Below, piece after piece: positions 1 through 7,762 of a DNA stretch of 64,000 nt. The stretch spans positions 771,487 to 835,486 of the forward strand of contig NZ_LT840184.1 of NCBI RefSeq assembly GCF_900177425.1, written 5' to 3'. This stretch comes from Paenibacillus uliginis N3/975 (GTDB lineage Bacteria > Bacillota > Bacilli > Paenibacillales > Paenibacillaceae). A model generated the notes under the pieces. That model was not told the DNA's origin. It did no database searches and was given only the letters and a program-made list of their open reading frames with translations. Position numbers and translations under genes: made by a program. Every line of letters starts with the position of its first letter. The stretch's first letter is position 1.

Positions 1-3
1 TAA

Positions 4-78
4 GGCCCGTTGGTCAAGGGGTTAAGACACCTCCCTTTCACGGAGGTAACAGGGGTTCGAATCCCCTACGGGTCACCA
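4..78 (+). tRNA. tRNA-Glu (TTC)
   Basis: Cloverleaf with a 7-bp acceptor stem (GGCCCGT with ACGGGTC), anticodon loop CTTTCAC giving anticodon TTC, and an encoded CCA end. First of fourteen tRNA genes. Part of its 3' end is repeated about 112 bp downstream. Confidence 0.95.
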
Positions 79-206
79 TTTATTTGCTTGCTTCTGGGGA
101 TGAGAATCCCAATGGTTCGTCGAAGCATAGACATCGATAGGAATACTTCGCAGTCTCGAACAAAGTGAGAGTATCCCCTACGGGTCACCACTTATTTACT
201 CGCTTC
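61..206 (+). repeat. Duplicated tRNA-Glu 3' end plus flank
   Basis: The last 18 bases of the tRNA-Glu gene including CCA (61-78) recur exactly at 173-190. The following 16 bases (79-94 and 191-206) match at 13 positions. The second copy has no tRNA 5' half in front of it, so it is not a gene. It could be the remnant of a lost tandem tRNA copy or of an att-like site; the sequence does not decide. Confidence 0.8.
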
Positions 207-277
207 AGTTTTTTATGCAAGATTTACCTCTTGATAAGTGAGTAGTATTTTGATAAGATAAAAGTCGGTTTAATCAT

Positions 278-353
278 GGAGGCTTAGCTCAGCTGGGAGA
301 GCATCTGCCTTACAAGCAGAGGGTCGGGGGTTCGAACCCCTCAGCCTCCACCA
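278..353 (+). tRNA. tRNA-Val (TAC)
   Basis: Acceptor stem GGAGGCT/AGCCTCC, anticodon loop CTTACAA (TAC), TTCGAAC T loop, CCA encoded. Confidence 0.95.
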
Positions 354-372
354 TATATACACCTTTTAATGA

Positions 373-449
<77 letters not shown>

Positions 450-483
450 ATTATATCGCTACAAAACAGCGATAGTGCCTCAT

Positions 484-560
484 GGAACTGTGGTGTAGAG
501 GCCTAACATGCCTGCCTGTCACGCAGGAGATCGCGGGTTCGAATCCCGTCAGTTCCGCCA
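484..560 (+). tRNA. tRNA-Asp (GTC)
   Basis: Acceptor stem GGAACTG/CAGTTCC, anticodon stem CCTGC/GCAGG around loop CTGTCAC (GTC), CCA encoded. Confidence 0.95.
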
Positions 561-589
561 TTCTTCATTATAACCGAAAGAGATTTTAT

Positions 590-665
590 GGCTCGGTAGC
601 TCAGTCGGTAGAGCAAAGGACTGAAAATCCTTGTGTCGGCGGTTCGATTCCGTCCCGAGCCACCA
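590..665 (+). tRNA. tRNA-Phe (GAA)
   Basis: Acceptor stem GGCTCGG/CCGAGCC, anticodon loop CTGAAAA (GAA), CCA encoded. Confidence 0.95.
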
Positions 666-686
666 TTTGTTTTAACAACTGTATAC

Positions 687-762
<76 letters not shown>

Positions 763-765
763 CAT

Positions 766-851
766 GGAGGATTAGCGAAGTGGCCAAACGCAGCAGACTG
801 TAAATCTGTTCTCGTACGAGTTCGGTGGTTCGAATCCATCATCCTCCACCA
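766..851 (+). tRNA. tRNA-Tyr (GTA)
   Basis: Class II tRNA with a long variable arm. Acceptor stem GGAGGAT/ATCCTCC, anticodon loop CTGTAAA (GTA), CCA encoded. Confidence 0.95.
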
Positions 852-858
852 GTTTTAT

Positions 859-932
859 AGGGGCATAGTTTAAAGGTAGAACAGCGGTCTCCAAAACCGT
901 TAGTGTGGGTTCAATTCCTGCTGCCCCTGCCA
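859..932 (+). tRNA. tRNA-Trp (CCA)
   Basis: Acceptor stem AGGGGCA/TGCCCCT, anticodon loop CTCCAAA (CCA), 3' CCA encoded. Confidence 0.95.
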
Positions 933-954
933 ATAGAACTATGACTTTGAATAT

Positions 955-1031
955 GGCGGTCGTGGCGAAGGGGTTAACGCACCGGTCTGTGGCTCCGGCA
1001 TTCGTGGGTTCAAGTCCCATCGATCGCCCCA
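955..1031 (+). tRNA. tRNA-His (GTG)
   Basis: Anticodon loop CTGTGGC (GTG). The extra 5' G (G-1, at 955) faces C73 at 1028, the identity pair of tRNA-His. CCA encoded. Confidence 0.95.
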
Positions 1032-1050
1032 TATTTTTCAAAAATCATAT

Positions 1051-1125
1051 TGGGGATTAGCCAAGCGGTAAGGCAACGGACTTTGACTCCGTCATGCATA
1101 GGTTCGAATCCTATATCCCCAGCCA
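1051..1125 (+). tRNA. tRNA-Gln (TTG)
   Basis: Acceptor stem TGGGGAT/ATCCCCA, anticodon loop CTTTGAC (TTG), CCA encoded. Confidence 0.95.
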
Positions 1126-1136
1126 TTGATTTTTAT

Positions 1137-1211
1137 GCGGACGTGGCTCAGCGGTAGAGCATCGCCTTGCCAAGGCGAGGGTCGCGGGTTCGATTCCCGT
1201 CGTCCGCTCCA
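1137..1211 (+). tRNA. tRNA-Gly (GCC)
   Basis: Acceptor stem GCGGACG/CGTCCGC, anticodon loop TTGCCAA (GCC), CCA encoded. Confidence 0.95.
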
Positions 1212-1222
1212 TTTTTGTTTTT

Positions 1223-1296
1223 GGCGCCATAGCCAAGTGGTAAGGCACAGCTCTGCAAAAGCTTTATCCCCAGTTCGAATCTGGGTGGCGCCTCCA
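1223..1296 (+). tRNA. tRNA-Cys (GCA)
   Basis: Acceptor stem GGCGCCA/TGGCGCC, anticodon loop CTGCAAA (GCA), CCA encoded. Confidence 0.95.
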
Positions 1297-1306
1297 TTAT
1301 AACTAT

Positions 1307-1383
1307 GTGCCCTTAGCTCAGCTGGATAGAGCGTTTGACTACGAATCAAAAGGTCAGGAGTTCGAATCTCTTAGGGCACGCCA
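1307..1383 (+). tRNA. tRNA-Arg (ACG)
   Basis: Acceptor stem GTGCCCT/AGGGCAC, anticodon loop CTACGAA (ACG), CCA encoded. A34 would need deamination to inosine (TadA) to read all CGN-type partners. Confidence 0.94.
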
Positions 1384-1391
1384 TTAAGTAA

Positions 1392-1471
1392 GCCGGTGTG
1401 GCGGAATTGGCAGACGCGCGCGACTCAAAATCGTGAGGGAAACCGTGGGGGTTCGAGTCCCTTCACCGGCA
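1392..1471 (+). tRNA. tRNA-Leu (CAA)
   Basis: Class II tRNA with long variable arm. Acceptor stem GCCGGTG/CACCGGC, anticodon loop CTCAAAA (CAA). It is the only tRNA of the cluster without an encoded CCA (the bases after the discriminator are TCA), so CCA must be added after transcription. Confidence 0.93.
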
Positions 1472-1479
1472 TCATCAAA

Positions 1480-1511
1480 AAGGACATGGATAATATCCAC
1501 GTTCTTTTTTT
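1480..1511 (+). terminator. Terminator of the tRNA cluster
   Basis: Hairpin AAGGAC..TGGAT / ATCCA..GTTCTT with a 3-nt loop, followed directly by a run of T, right after the last tRNA. Confidence 0.85.
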
Positions 1512-1889
1512 GTGTTCTGTGGTTGACCGCCGTCATACAACGCTCAGTGTGGCGTTGGGGGTTACGCACGCTCCATACTTTTACTATAGAGTAAAGAGGC
1601 TAGAGAGTGATATATTGGTGCTTTCAATTTCATACGTTCCTAATGATGTTATGGCGGAAGAATAAACGGATAAGCAGCAATAGCAAGAACTGCGAATGAT
1701 GGCATGGCTGTTATTCGCTATTTGTCGTTGTCTTGTTTAGACTGAGGTCTTACCCCTTCCCCGACTTAGGTCGAGGATGAAAAACCGTCCAGGGTCCGTT
1801 TTAGATTGAATAGAATTAACCTAAAATAAGGTCATAAGGTTGAACAAGTCACAAACGAATGATAAATAAGACGGAAAGGCGGTGTATAA
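1512..1889 (+). other. Gene-free upstream region of the lia operon
   Basis: No convincing gene. It holds two LiaR-box-like palindromes (1737-1752 and 1762-1773) and a weak -10-like TAAAAT at 1822-1827. The boxes would be centred about 90 and 66 bp upstream of a start site near 1834, but no good -35 is seen. An alternative TTGAAC-17-TAAATA pair at 1840-1868 would leave too little leader for the ribosome binding site. Confidence 0.6.
1737..1773. promoter_or_regulatory. Pair of LiaR/CesR-type operator palindromes (candidate)
   Basis: Two interrupted palindromes share the core GACTNAGGTC: AGAC-TGAG-GTCT inside 1737-1752 and CGAC-TTAG-GTCG at 1762-1773. Their centres are 23 bp apart, about two helical turns. 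As I recall them, binding sites of LiaR, VraR and CesR are imperfect palindromes with two AGNCT-like half sites, and the first box fits well. The next operon encodes LiaFSR-type proteins, so autoregulation is the natural reading; it is inferred. Confidence 0.6.
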
Positions 1890-2195
1890 ATGAGAAGTAC
1901 AAAAGATAATGGAATGGGAATCCTCCTTATTGGTTTGGGGGCGTTAGTATTACTTGGGGTATTCGGTCCAGTGCTTGGATGGTTGTTCAGCTTACTGATA
2001 CCAGTGGCAATGATCGCACTTGGCTATTACGGAATCCGCCGCGGTAACACGTTCTTCGGCTGGATCATACTAGGTATCGGCGTATTGTCACTGATCGGTA
2101 AGCTTTCCTGGCTGTTCGGCCCGATACTTGGGATTGTCTTGATCGTCTACGGAGTTTCCCGATTTAAAGGTGGAAATAGCCGTCGTTACTACTAA
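1890..2195 (+). CDS. liaI: LiaI-like small membrane protein
   Basis: 101-residue, very hydrophobic protein with about four short membrane segments (residues 9-30, 32-48, 54-68, 70-90) and a basic tail (RFKGGNSRRYY). Size, topology and place at the head of a lia/psp operon match LiaI or LiaF-TM-domain proteins; in Bacillus LiaI is a membrane anchor for the PspA-like LiaH. ATG is preceded by AAAGGCGG. Probably induced through LiaR (palindromes upstream). The family name rests on context and topology, not on a catalytic motif. Confidence 0.7.
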   Translation: MRSTKDNGMGILLIGLGALVLLGVFGPVLGWLFSLLIPVAMIALGYYGIRRGNTFFGWIILGIGVLSLIGKLSWLFGPILGIVLIVYGVSRFKGGNSRRYY

Positions 2196-2243
2196 TAAAC
2201 CTGTAACACAATGAACTTGATAGAAGAGGAGGATAAAGAAATT

Positions 2244-2918
2244 ATGAGTGTTTTTCGACGCATAAGGGATATCACGGCTGCCACTCTAAATGAGAAGCTT
2301 GAACAAAGCCAGGATCCAGTTCGATTGATTGATCAGTTTCTACATTCTACCCGGCAGGACATTACGGAGGCTGAGAAGCTCCTGCATCAGTGTGAGTCTC
2401 ATACACGACAATTGAAGCTGCAGGTAAGCCAAGCTGAAACAATGAAGAACAAACGGGAAGAACAAGCGCTTCTGGCACTGAAAGCTGGGGAAGATCATCT
2501 GGCGAAATTGGCTCTTCAAGAAAAACTGATCTATGAAGAAAAGATTGAACAGTATGAGGGGCTGTTAATGACCAGCCGCGAATCGCTCAGAGAAGTAGAA
2601 GAACAACTGGGTGAGCTTCGTATGGAATATCAGTCGGTATACAGTAAGCGTCAGTATTATGTTGCTCGGATGGAGACACTGCGACTTCAGCAAAAAATGA
2701 ACGAGCGTACAGGATCTTATGGTGGCCAAGATGTACCGAAAATGTTCAACCGGTTGGATGACCGTCTCAACGATTGGGAGCTTGAAGCAAAGAGTCTCCG
2801 CGACATTCGCAAAATGGGCCAAGAGTATCTGGTTCAGACTGGTGAAAGTGTTTCGACCGTGTTGGATCGCGAGCTTGCCCGTTTGAAGGAGAAGCTGAAT
2901 AACAGCGGAAAGGAGTAA
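2244..2918 (+). CDS. pspA: PspA/IM30 family protein (LiaH-like)
   Basis: 224-residue, almost wholly coiled-coil protein that begins MSVFRRIRDITAA, the amphipathic N-terminal helix of the PspA/IM30/LiaH family, followed by long helices rich in E, Q, K and L. These proteins polymerise at the inner face of the membrane and protect it during envelope stress. The start at 2244 is chosen over an in-frame one at 2211 because AGAGGAGG lies 11 nt before it and the family N-terminus begins there. It is the first of two PspA paralogues in this operon. Confidence 0.88.
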   Translation: MSVFRRIRDITAATLNEKLEQSQDPVRLIDQFLHSTRQDITEAEKLLHQCESHTRQLKLQVSQAETMKNKREEQALLALKAGEDHLAKLALQEKLIYEEKIEQYEGLLMTSRESLREVEEQLGELRMEYQSVYSKRQYYVARMETLRLQQKMNERTGSYGGQDVPKMFNRLDDRLNDWELEAKSLRDIRKMGQEYLVQTGESVSTVLDRELARLKEKLNNSGKE

Positions 2919-2920
2919 AT

Positions 2921-3412
2921 ATGACAAGATTGTACCGTTCTACCAGAGATAAAATGTTCACCGGGTTGATAGGCGGATTGTCTGAAACGTTTGGTGTAGA
3001 AACAACCCTGCTCCGTATTATATTTGTCATCAGTATCTTCTTTACTGGCGGTACGACATTATTGATTTATTTGATCGCTTCATTGGTCATTCCGAAGGAA
3101 CCTTATTATCACGATCCATATGGCCCGGGCGGCCCAGGCCGTGGCCAGAACAATTACCATTATGGACCGAATGGCTCATATGGCGGCTATAACAACCGTC
3201 CAGGCGGAACTTATCGTGATGACCGGGACAACTTTGGACCGAGAAATGCAGGACCGTCATCTTATGACAGAGGATATGCCTCTAGACATGAGGAAGTAGC
3301 GCCAGAGGCTGATCTGGATTCCATGATGAAGGACATAGAGAAGAAGGCTATGAAGAAAGAAATAGAAGAACTTAAGAAAAAACTATCGAAGTATGAGAAG
3401 GGAGATTTATAA
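2921..3412 (+). CDS. PspC-domain membrane protein
   Basis: 163 residues. Residues 3-60 form a PspC domain: basic start, GLIGGLSETFGV motif and a membrane helix (about 30-57). A Pro/Gly/Tyr-rich, probably disordered linker follows (60-130), then a charged C-terminal coiled coil (about 132-160). PspC proteins sit in the membrane and take part in phage-shock/Lia-type responses. The start is 3 nt after the pspA stop, with its AAAGGAG in the end of that gene, so the two are translationally coupled. The low-complexity linker is unusual for the family. Confidence 0.85.
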   Translation: MTRLYRSTRDKMFTGLIGGLSETFGVETTLLRIIFVISIFFTGGTTLLIYLIASLVIPKEPYYHDPYGPGGPGRGQNNYHYGPNGSYGGYNNRPGGTYRDDRDNFGPRNAGPSSYDRGYASRHEEVAPEADLDSMMKDIEKKAMKKEIEELKKKLSKYEKGDL

Positions 3413-3413
3413 A

Positions 3414-4103
3414 ATGGGAGTATTTAAAAGAATTAAAGATATGACAAAAGCATCGGTGAACGAATTGCTCGATAAGGTTGAAGATCCAATTGTTATGCTG
3501 AATCAATATTTGCGCGACATGGAAGCAGAAATTCACGAGGCAGAGGTAACGGTTGCTAAGCAAATGGCTAATGAGCGTCGCATGAAACAACGTGTGGAAG
3601 AAGCTGTGAAAATGGCTGCTCAGCGTGAGGCTCAAGCAGAACTGGCTTTGAAGAATGGTCAAGAGGAAGTTGCACGTAAGCTTCTGGAAGAGAAAATCTA
3701 TTTTGATCAAAAGGAAACAGAATACACAGAGCTTCACCTGCAGTCTGAAACCCAGGCCAAAGAATTGGTTGCTCAGCTTCATGAAATGAAGGATGAGTTC
3801 TACAAAATGCGCAACAAGCGTAATGAGCTTGTAGCTCGTGCTCAAATGGCTAAAGCGAAGAAGCAAATGTCTCAAGTAAGCAGTCTGCACTCGATCGAAA
3901 GCGGCAGCGCCTCGATGGGCTTCCACCGCATGGAAGAAAAAATTATGCAGTTGGAAGCAGAAGCGGATGTAATGCGTGCACCATACCGTCCGAACAACGT
4001 AGCTTACACAAGTCCTGTGGACGTTGAAAAGCAGATGAAAGTGGATGAGCAGCTTAACGCTCTCAGAAACAAAATGAATGGTGGCTCTGCAAAAGAAGAG
4101 TAA
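3414..4103 (+). CDS. pspA: Second PspA/IM30 family protein
   Basis: 229-residue coiled-coil protein starting MGVFKRIKDMTKASVNELLD, the classic PspA N-terminal amphipathic helix, with the family pattern DPIVMLNQYLRDME near residue 25. The ATG directly follows the pspC-like stop and has AGAAGGGAG upstream; an in-frame start at 3393 has no such site. It is clearly divergent from the PspA at 2244, so this operon has two PspA homologues, unlike the single liaH of B. subtilis. They may form mixed or alternative scaffolds. Confidence 0.9.
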   Translation: MGVFKRIKDMTKASVNELLDKVEDPIVMLNQYLRDMEAEIHEAEVTVAKQMANERRMKQRVEEAVKMAAQREAQAELALKNGQEEVARKLLEEKIYFDQKETEYTELHLQSETQAKELVAQLHEMKDEFYKMRNKRNELVARAQMAKAKKQMSQVSSLHSIESGSASMGFHRMEEKIMQLEAEADVMRAPYRPNNVAYTSPVDVEKQMKVDEQLNALRNKMNGGSAKEE

Positions 4104-4252
4104 TAGGAAGACGCAAGTCTAGGATTTTATAAAAGAAGTATTCGTAAAACGAGGAAATGTGATAAACTACTGAATGAACTTGATGTATGGGTATTGGGGT
4201 ATCCTTCATAATTTCGGGGTAAACCGTTCAGTATATAATGGTAAGCCATACG

Positions 4253-4274
4253 GTGCGGATCCCCGCACTGTTTT
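4253..4274 (+). terminator. Weak hairpin before liaF (possible attenuator)
   Basis: GTGCGG-ATCC-CCGCAC hairpin followed by TGTTTT. It lies in the 210-bp gap between the second pspA and liaF and could partly separate the stress effectors from the regulatory genes. Confidence 0.4.
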
Positions 4275-4313
4275 GGCTTTTCAGGGTTTATAATCATCTT
4301 GGGGAGGTGCGGC

Positions 4314-4958
4314 ATGGATAGAAACCGCTGGATCGCAATTGGATTGATTGGCATCGGTGTGTTTATGCTTTTCGGCAGATGGTTTGGTTTCTTTACCATC
4401 GTCGCTCTTCTACTGATGGTTGCAGGCATTCAGCAGATTCGAAGCGGCTCTGTCCGAAAGGGATATATTATACTTGGTGTGGGGGCCGTTCTGCTTCTTC
4501 TGGATCACCTGATGCTCATTATCGGAATCGGCTTGGTGTCGCTCGGAATATTTTATGGGAAAGCACGTCGTGCTCACGAAAGTGACCGATACGTCCAAAG
4601 GCAGAATTTCATGTCCAATTTTGATTGGGACAGTGCTCCATGGGTCATGAAGAGTATGAGCGTGTGGCATGTCCTTGGCGAAGCTGATGTGGATTTGTCG
4701 CTTGCATTGCCGGAGGAACGGAGTACGGTTATGATGTTCCATGGTATTCTTGGGGATATCGATTTAACGCTCCCTGACTATTATGGTGTAGAGATTGAAG
4801 CTTTTGTTCTTTTTGGATCAATAGACAACGGTAGGCAGCGGGAGACCGGAATCATGAATCGTCTGAACTGGAAATCGCCGAATTATGAATCTAGTGAATA
4901 TAAAGTGAAGTTTATCGTTTCATATCTTGGTGGTGATCTCAACATTCGCCTGGTTTGA
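4314..4958 (+). CDS. liaF: LiaF-like negative regulator
   Basis: 214 residues. The N-terminal third holds about four membrane helices (residues 5-90); the C-terminal half is a soluble beta-rich LiaF/toast-rack-type domain (about 110-214) with the pattern LGDIDLTLPDYYG. LiaF proteins keep the LiaS kinase off until the envelope is disturbed. ATG 4314 has GGGGAGG 6 nt upstream; an in-frame TTG at 4299 lies before that site and is rejected. Next to liaS and liaR. Confidence 0.85.
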   Translation: MDRNRWIAIGLIGIGVFMLFGRWFGFFTIVALLLMVAGIQQIRSGSVRKGYIILGVGAVLLLLDHLMLIIGIGLVSLGIFYGKARRAHESDRYVQRQNFMSNFDWDSAPWVMKSMSVWHVLGEADVDLSLALPEERSTVMMFHGILGDIDLTLPDYYGVEIEAFVLFGSIDNGRQRETGIMNRLNWKSPNYESSEYKVKFIVSYLGGDLNIRLV

Positions 4959-4999
4959 TCCAAGATACCTCAAAGCGAAGAAAGCAGGAGGGCTGCCCG

Positions 5000-6082
5000 A
5001 TGAAATCGGAGAAAAAGGCTAATATTATTACCCGAAGTATCCGTGAGGGCACCCTTCTGGGCTTTGTGGTTATGCTGGTTACGTTGTACATTTTATATAC
5101 ATACGACTATTTGAAGCCTTTTGATTCCTGGAGGAATGGTATTCAAGCCGGGATAACGTTAGTGCTTTTGCCGGTTAGCTTGGGAGCTGTGTATGGTTTT
5201 TTTCAGAGCTACCGGATAAAACGAAGGCTTGATGGGGTTAGGGAAACCTTAGTAACCTGGGAAAAAGGCGGCGTAACTTCAGCTATCATGCCCGACATGG
5301 GAGAGGACGAGGTAGGACGCCTTGGAGAACAGCTGGGACGGATCAGTAAACGCTGGGAGGAGCAAGTGAATTCGCTTCAGCGTTTATCTACCAACAACGC
5401 ACAACTGGCTGAACAGGCCCGTGTAACGGCCATTGTGGAGGAGAGGCAGCGTCTGGCACGGGAGCTTCATGATGCGGTATCTCAACAGCTGTTCGCCATA
5501 TCGATGACGGCCACGGCCGTTGGTCGTACGCTGGAAAAGGATTTTGGTAAAGCACAGCGGCAGGTAGCCCTGATTGAGGAAATGTCAGCGGTAGCTCAAT
5601 CGGAAATGCGGGCGCTCTTGCTTCATTTGCGGCCTGTGTACCTGGAGGGTAAAGCACTTGAGCAGGGGCTCCGTGAACTGATACGGGAGCTGCAGATCAA
5701 AGTCCCGATGGAGATTACATTGGAAATGGATGAAGGAATAACCCTTGTGAAAGGGATTGAGAATCATCTATTCCGCATTATTCAAGAAGCGATGTCCAAT
5801 ACGTTGAGACATTCCAAAGCGGACAAAATGGACATCCGCATTCAGCGGAAGCAAAACACGGTGCGTGTTACGCTGCGGGATGATGGGGTCGGGTTTGAGG
5901 TGGATGAGAAAAAACAAACCTCTTATGGTCTTTCTACCATGCAGGAACGGGTGACGGAGCTTGGCGGCTCCATACAGTTTATTACTGCGCCCGGTAAAGG
6001 AACTCGCATCGAGATATCCGTCCCTCTGATGGACGAAGAACGAAACCGGGGTGAAGTAGATGGAGTTGGAAACGCCAATTAA
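5000..6082 (+). CDS. liaS: LiaS-type sensor histidine kinase
   Basis: 360 residues. Two membrane helices lie near residues 16-36 and 45-70 with a very short outer loop, the intramembrane-sensing layout of LiaS/VraS. A HisKA_3 domain has the phospho-acceptor His157 in ARELHDAVSQQ, and the C-terminal ATPase domain has an N box (EAMSNTLRHS) and DDGVGF. The start with AGGAGGG 7 nt upstream is preferred to the TTG at 4955. It should phosphorylate the downstream LiaR, whose gene overlaps by 23 bp. Confidence 0.9.
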   Translation: MKSEKKANIITRSIREGTLLGFVVMLVTLYILYTYDYLKPFDSWRNGIQAGITLVLLPVSLGAVYGFFQSYRIKRRLDGVRETLVTWEKGGVTSAIMPDMGEDEVGRLGEQLGRISKRWEEQVNSLQRLSTNNAQLAEQARVTAIVEERQRLARELHDAVSQQLFAISMTATAVGRTLEKDFGKAQRQVALIEEMSAVAQSEMRALLLHLRPVYLEGKALEQGLRELIRELQIKVPMEITLEMDEGITLVKGIENHLFRIIQEAMSNTLRHSKADKMDIRIQRKQNTVRVTLRDDGVGFEVDEKKQTSYGLSTMQERVTELGGSIQFITAPGKGTRIEISVPLMDEERNRGEVDGVGNAN

Positions 6083-6710
6083 AGTGCTGCTTGTTGATGA
6101 TCATGAAATGGTTCGAATCGGGCTTGCCGCCGTGCTGGGCACGGAGGACGGGATTGAAGTGGTCGGAGAAGCCGGCAGTGGAGAAGAAGGCATACGGTTA
6201 GCAAAAGAATATCATCCGGATGTGGTGCTGATGGACCTCGTAATGGAAGGAATGGACGGGATAGAGACCACTCGGCAGCTGCTAAAGCTGTATCCTGACT
6301 GTAAAGTGATCGTCCTTACCAGCTATTTGGATGATGAAAAAATGTATCCTGTCATCGAAGCCGGGGCATTCAGCTATTTGCTGAAGACGTCCAGAGCTTC
6401 GGAGGTTGCCGATGCCATCCGGGCAGCCGCACGTGGACAGTCGGTACTGGAATCCCAAGTAGCATCCAAAATGATGCACCGATTCCGTCACCCGCAAGCG
6501 GAAGCTCCTGCTCACAGTGAGCTGACGGATCGGGAAATGGAAGTGCTGCGCCTGCTCGCACAGGGCAAGTCCAATCAGGATATTGCGGATGATTTGATCA
6601 TAGGCATAAAAACCGTAAAGTTTCACGTGACAAACATCTTGGCGAAGCTTGGGGTTGAGGACCGTACACAGGCGGCCATCTATGCTTACAAGAACGGGCT
6701 CGCAGAGTAA
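6060..6710 (+). CDS. liaR: LiaR-type response regulator (NarL/LuxR family)
   Basis: 216 residues. The receiver domain has acidic residues in LLVDDHE, phospho-acceptor Asp59 in VVLMDLVM and the conserved Lys in YLLKTS. A LuxR-type helix-turn-helix follows at about 153-212 (LTDREMEVLRLLAQGKS..IGIKTVKFH). DDHEMVRIG is typical of LiaR/VraR. The gene overlaps liaS, as expected for a coupled pair. Likely target: the palindromes at 1737-1773. Confidence 0.92.
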   Translation: MELETPIKVLLVDDHEMVRIGLAAVLGTEDGIEVVGEAGSGEEGIRLAKEYHPDVVLMDLVMEGMDGIETTRQLLKLYPDCKVIVLTSYLDDEKMYPVIEAGAFSYLLKTSRASEVADAIRAAARGQSVLESQVASKMMHRFRHPQAEAPAHSELTDREMEVLRLLAQGKSNQDIADDLIIGIKTVKFHVTNILAKLGVEDRTQAAIYAYKNGLAE

Positions 6711-6736
6711 CGGTTCCAACATACCAGTAGTACAAA

Positions 6737-6772
6737 GATCCCGACTGCCGGATAGCGGTTGGGTCTTTTTTT
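6737..6772 (+). terminator. Terminator after liaR
   Basis: Imperfect hairpin GATCCCGAC/GTTGGGTC followed by seven T; ends the lia operon. Confidence 0.8.
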
Positions 6773-6852
6773 GATATGAACAGAATATTTTCGCTGTAAC
6801 CGGGAATCCTTTTACTAGATTGATAGATTTCGGTATAAAGGGGCGGTTATTC

Positions 6853-7623
6853 ATGCAGCGGTTCGGAATGAAATTTATAGCAGGTATGGTGCTATTATGC
6901 GGGATTACAGGGATATTGGCCGGATTCACGATGGATTCTACGAATAAGAGAGGTTCCGAGCTTTTGGTGGAGTCTTCCGGCAGTCAACTGGAACTGCTGT
7001 ATGCGCTGGGAAAGGCACAAATTGATTCACCGCTGCATGTAACTGTAAAATTGCAAGGAGAGAGCCAGACTTTGTCGGTTAAGAAAAGTGAACAAGCCGC
7101 GAGTATTCTTGCTGAAGAGATGGGTATAAGTGATCTGTCTGTTGAGTTGGAACACGGGGAGAAGGCCTATCGAGCCCGGGATGTCATCTCTGACACCGAT
7201 ATACGGTTGGACTGGGTTCAGGCTGGAGAGACGAGCTACGTGAAAATACAACTGGATGCCCAAGGGCCGGATGGTATTCGGCACCTGATTCGCATACAGG
7301 AGAAAGCGCAAGCTTCTATGATGAAAGCGGGAATTACACCCGCATGGAATGCTTCAATTCAGGGCAGTGTATACAATGGAATGACAGCAGGTGAAACTGT
7401 ACAAAGATTAGAGGAAGAGCTGGCTGTACAACTGCCACTTAACGCAGTGGATTCCTATCAGGATACCACGACCGAAAGCCGCTCTTATGAAGTTCCCTCT
7501 CTGAAAACCTATGTTATGGGTGGGGAGAACCCTATTCATATGCAAATAGCAGTGCATGAAGATTCGATGAAGGAAAATAATAGAATAACAATCGGATTTC
7601 CCGTTATTACAATAGAATACTAA
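6853..7623 (+). CDS. ywmB: YwmB-like secreted protein
   Basis: 256 residues with an N-terminal signal sequence (MQRFGMKFIAGMVLLCGITG) and no further membrane segment, ending FPVITIEY. Length, export signal and the general pattern of the C-terminal half fit the YwmB/DUF1779 family of Firmicutes, whose function is poorly known. ATG 6853 has AAAGGGG 10 nt upstream; a TTG at 6820 is in frame but lacks a site. It stands alone between the lia terminator and zwf. Confidence 0.65.
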   Translation: MQRFGMKFIAGMVLLCGITGILAGFTMDSTNKRGSELLVESSGSQLELLYALGKAQIDSPLHVTVKLQGESQTLSVKKSEQAASILAEEMGISDLSVELEHGEKAYRARDVISDTDIRLDWVQAGETSYVKIQLDAQGPDGIRHLIRIQEKAQASMMKAGITPAWNASIQGSVYNGMTAGETVQRLEEELAVQLPLNAVDSYQDTTTESRSYEVPSLKTYVMGGENPIHMQIAVHEDSMKENNRITIGFPVITIEY

Positions 7624-7665
7624 GCTCCCTTTCTGAAATAACGATGAAAATGTATGAAATGAGAT

Positions 7666-7720
7666 AGCATACTTTATATGAATATGCTAAAATGTCATCA
7701 CATCATGTTATGTTGTGATG
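7666..7720. promoter_or_regulatory. Two inverted repeats upstream of zwf
   Basis: AGCATA(7666-7671)/TATGCT(7683-7688) and CATCACA(7696-7702)/TGTGATG(7714-7720), each with 11 bases between arms, lie in the 139-bp gap before zwf. No U-tract follows, so they look more like operators than terminators. No regulator can be named. Confidence 0.4.
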
Positions 7721-7762
7721 CATAAAAATACACTATATTACATAGAGAAAGAATGAGGAGCC

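Noticed and set aside
3372..3926. 184-codon minus-strand ORF opposite the second pspA
   Set aside because: Antisense shadow of a Glu/Lys/Gln-rich coiled-coil gene; its composition (Leu/Phe/His/Cys rich) and lack of a start site show it is not coding.
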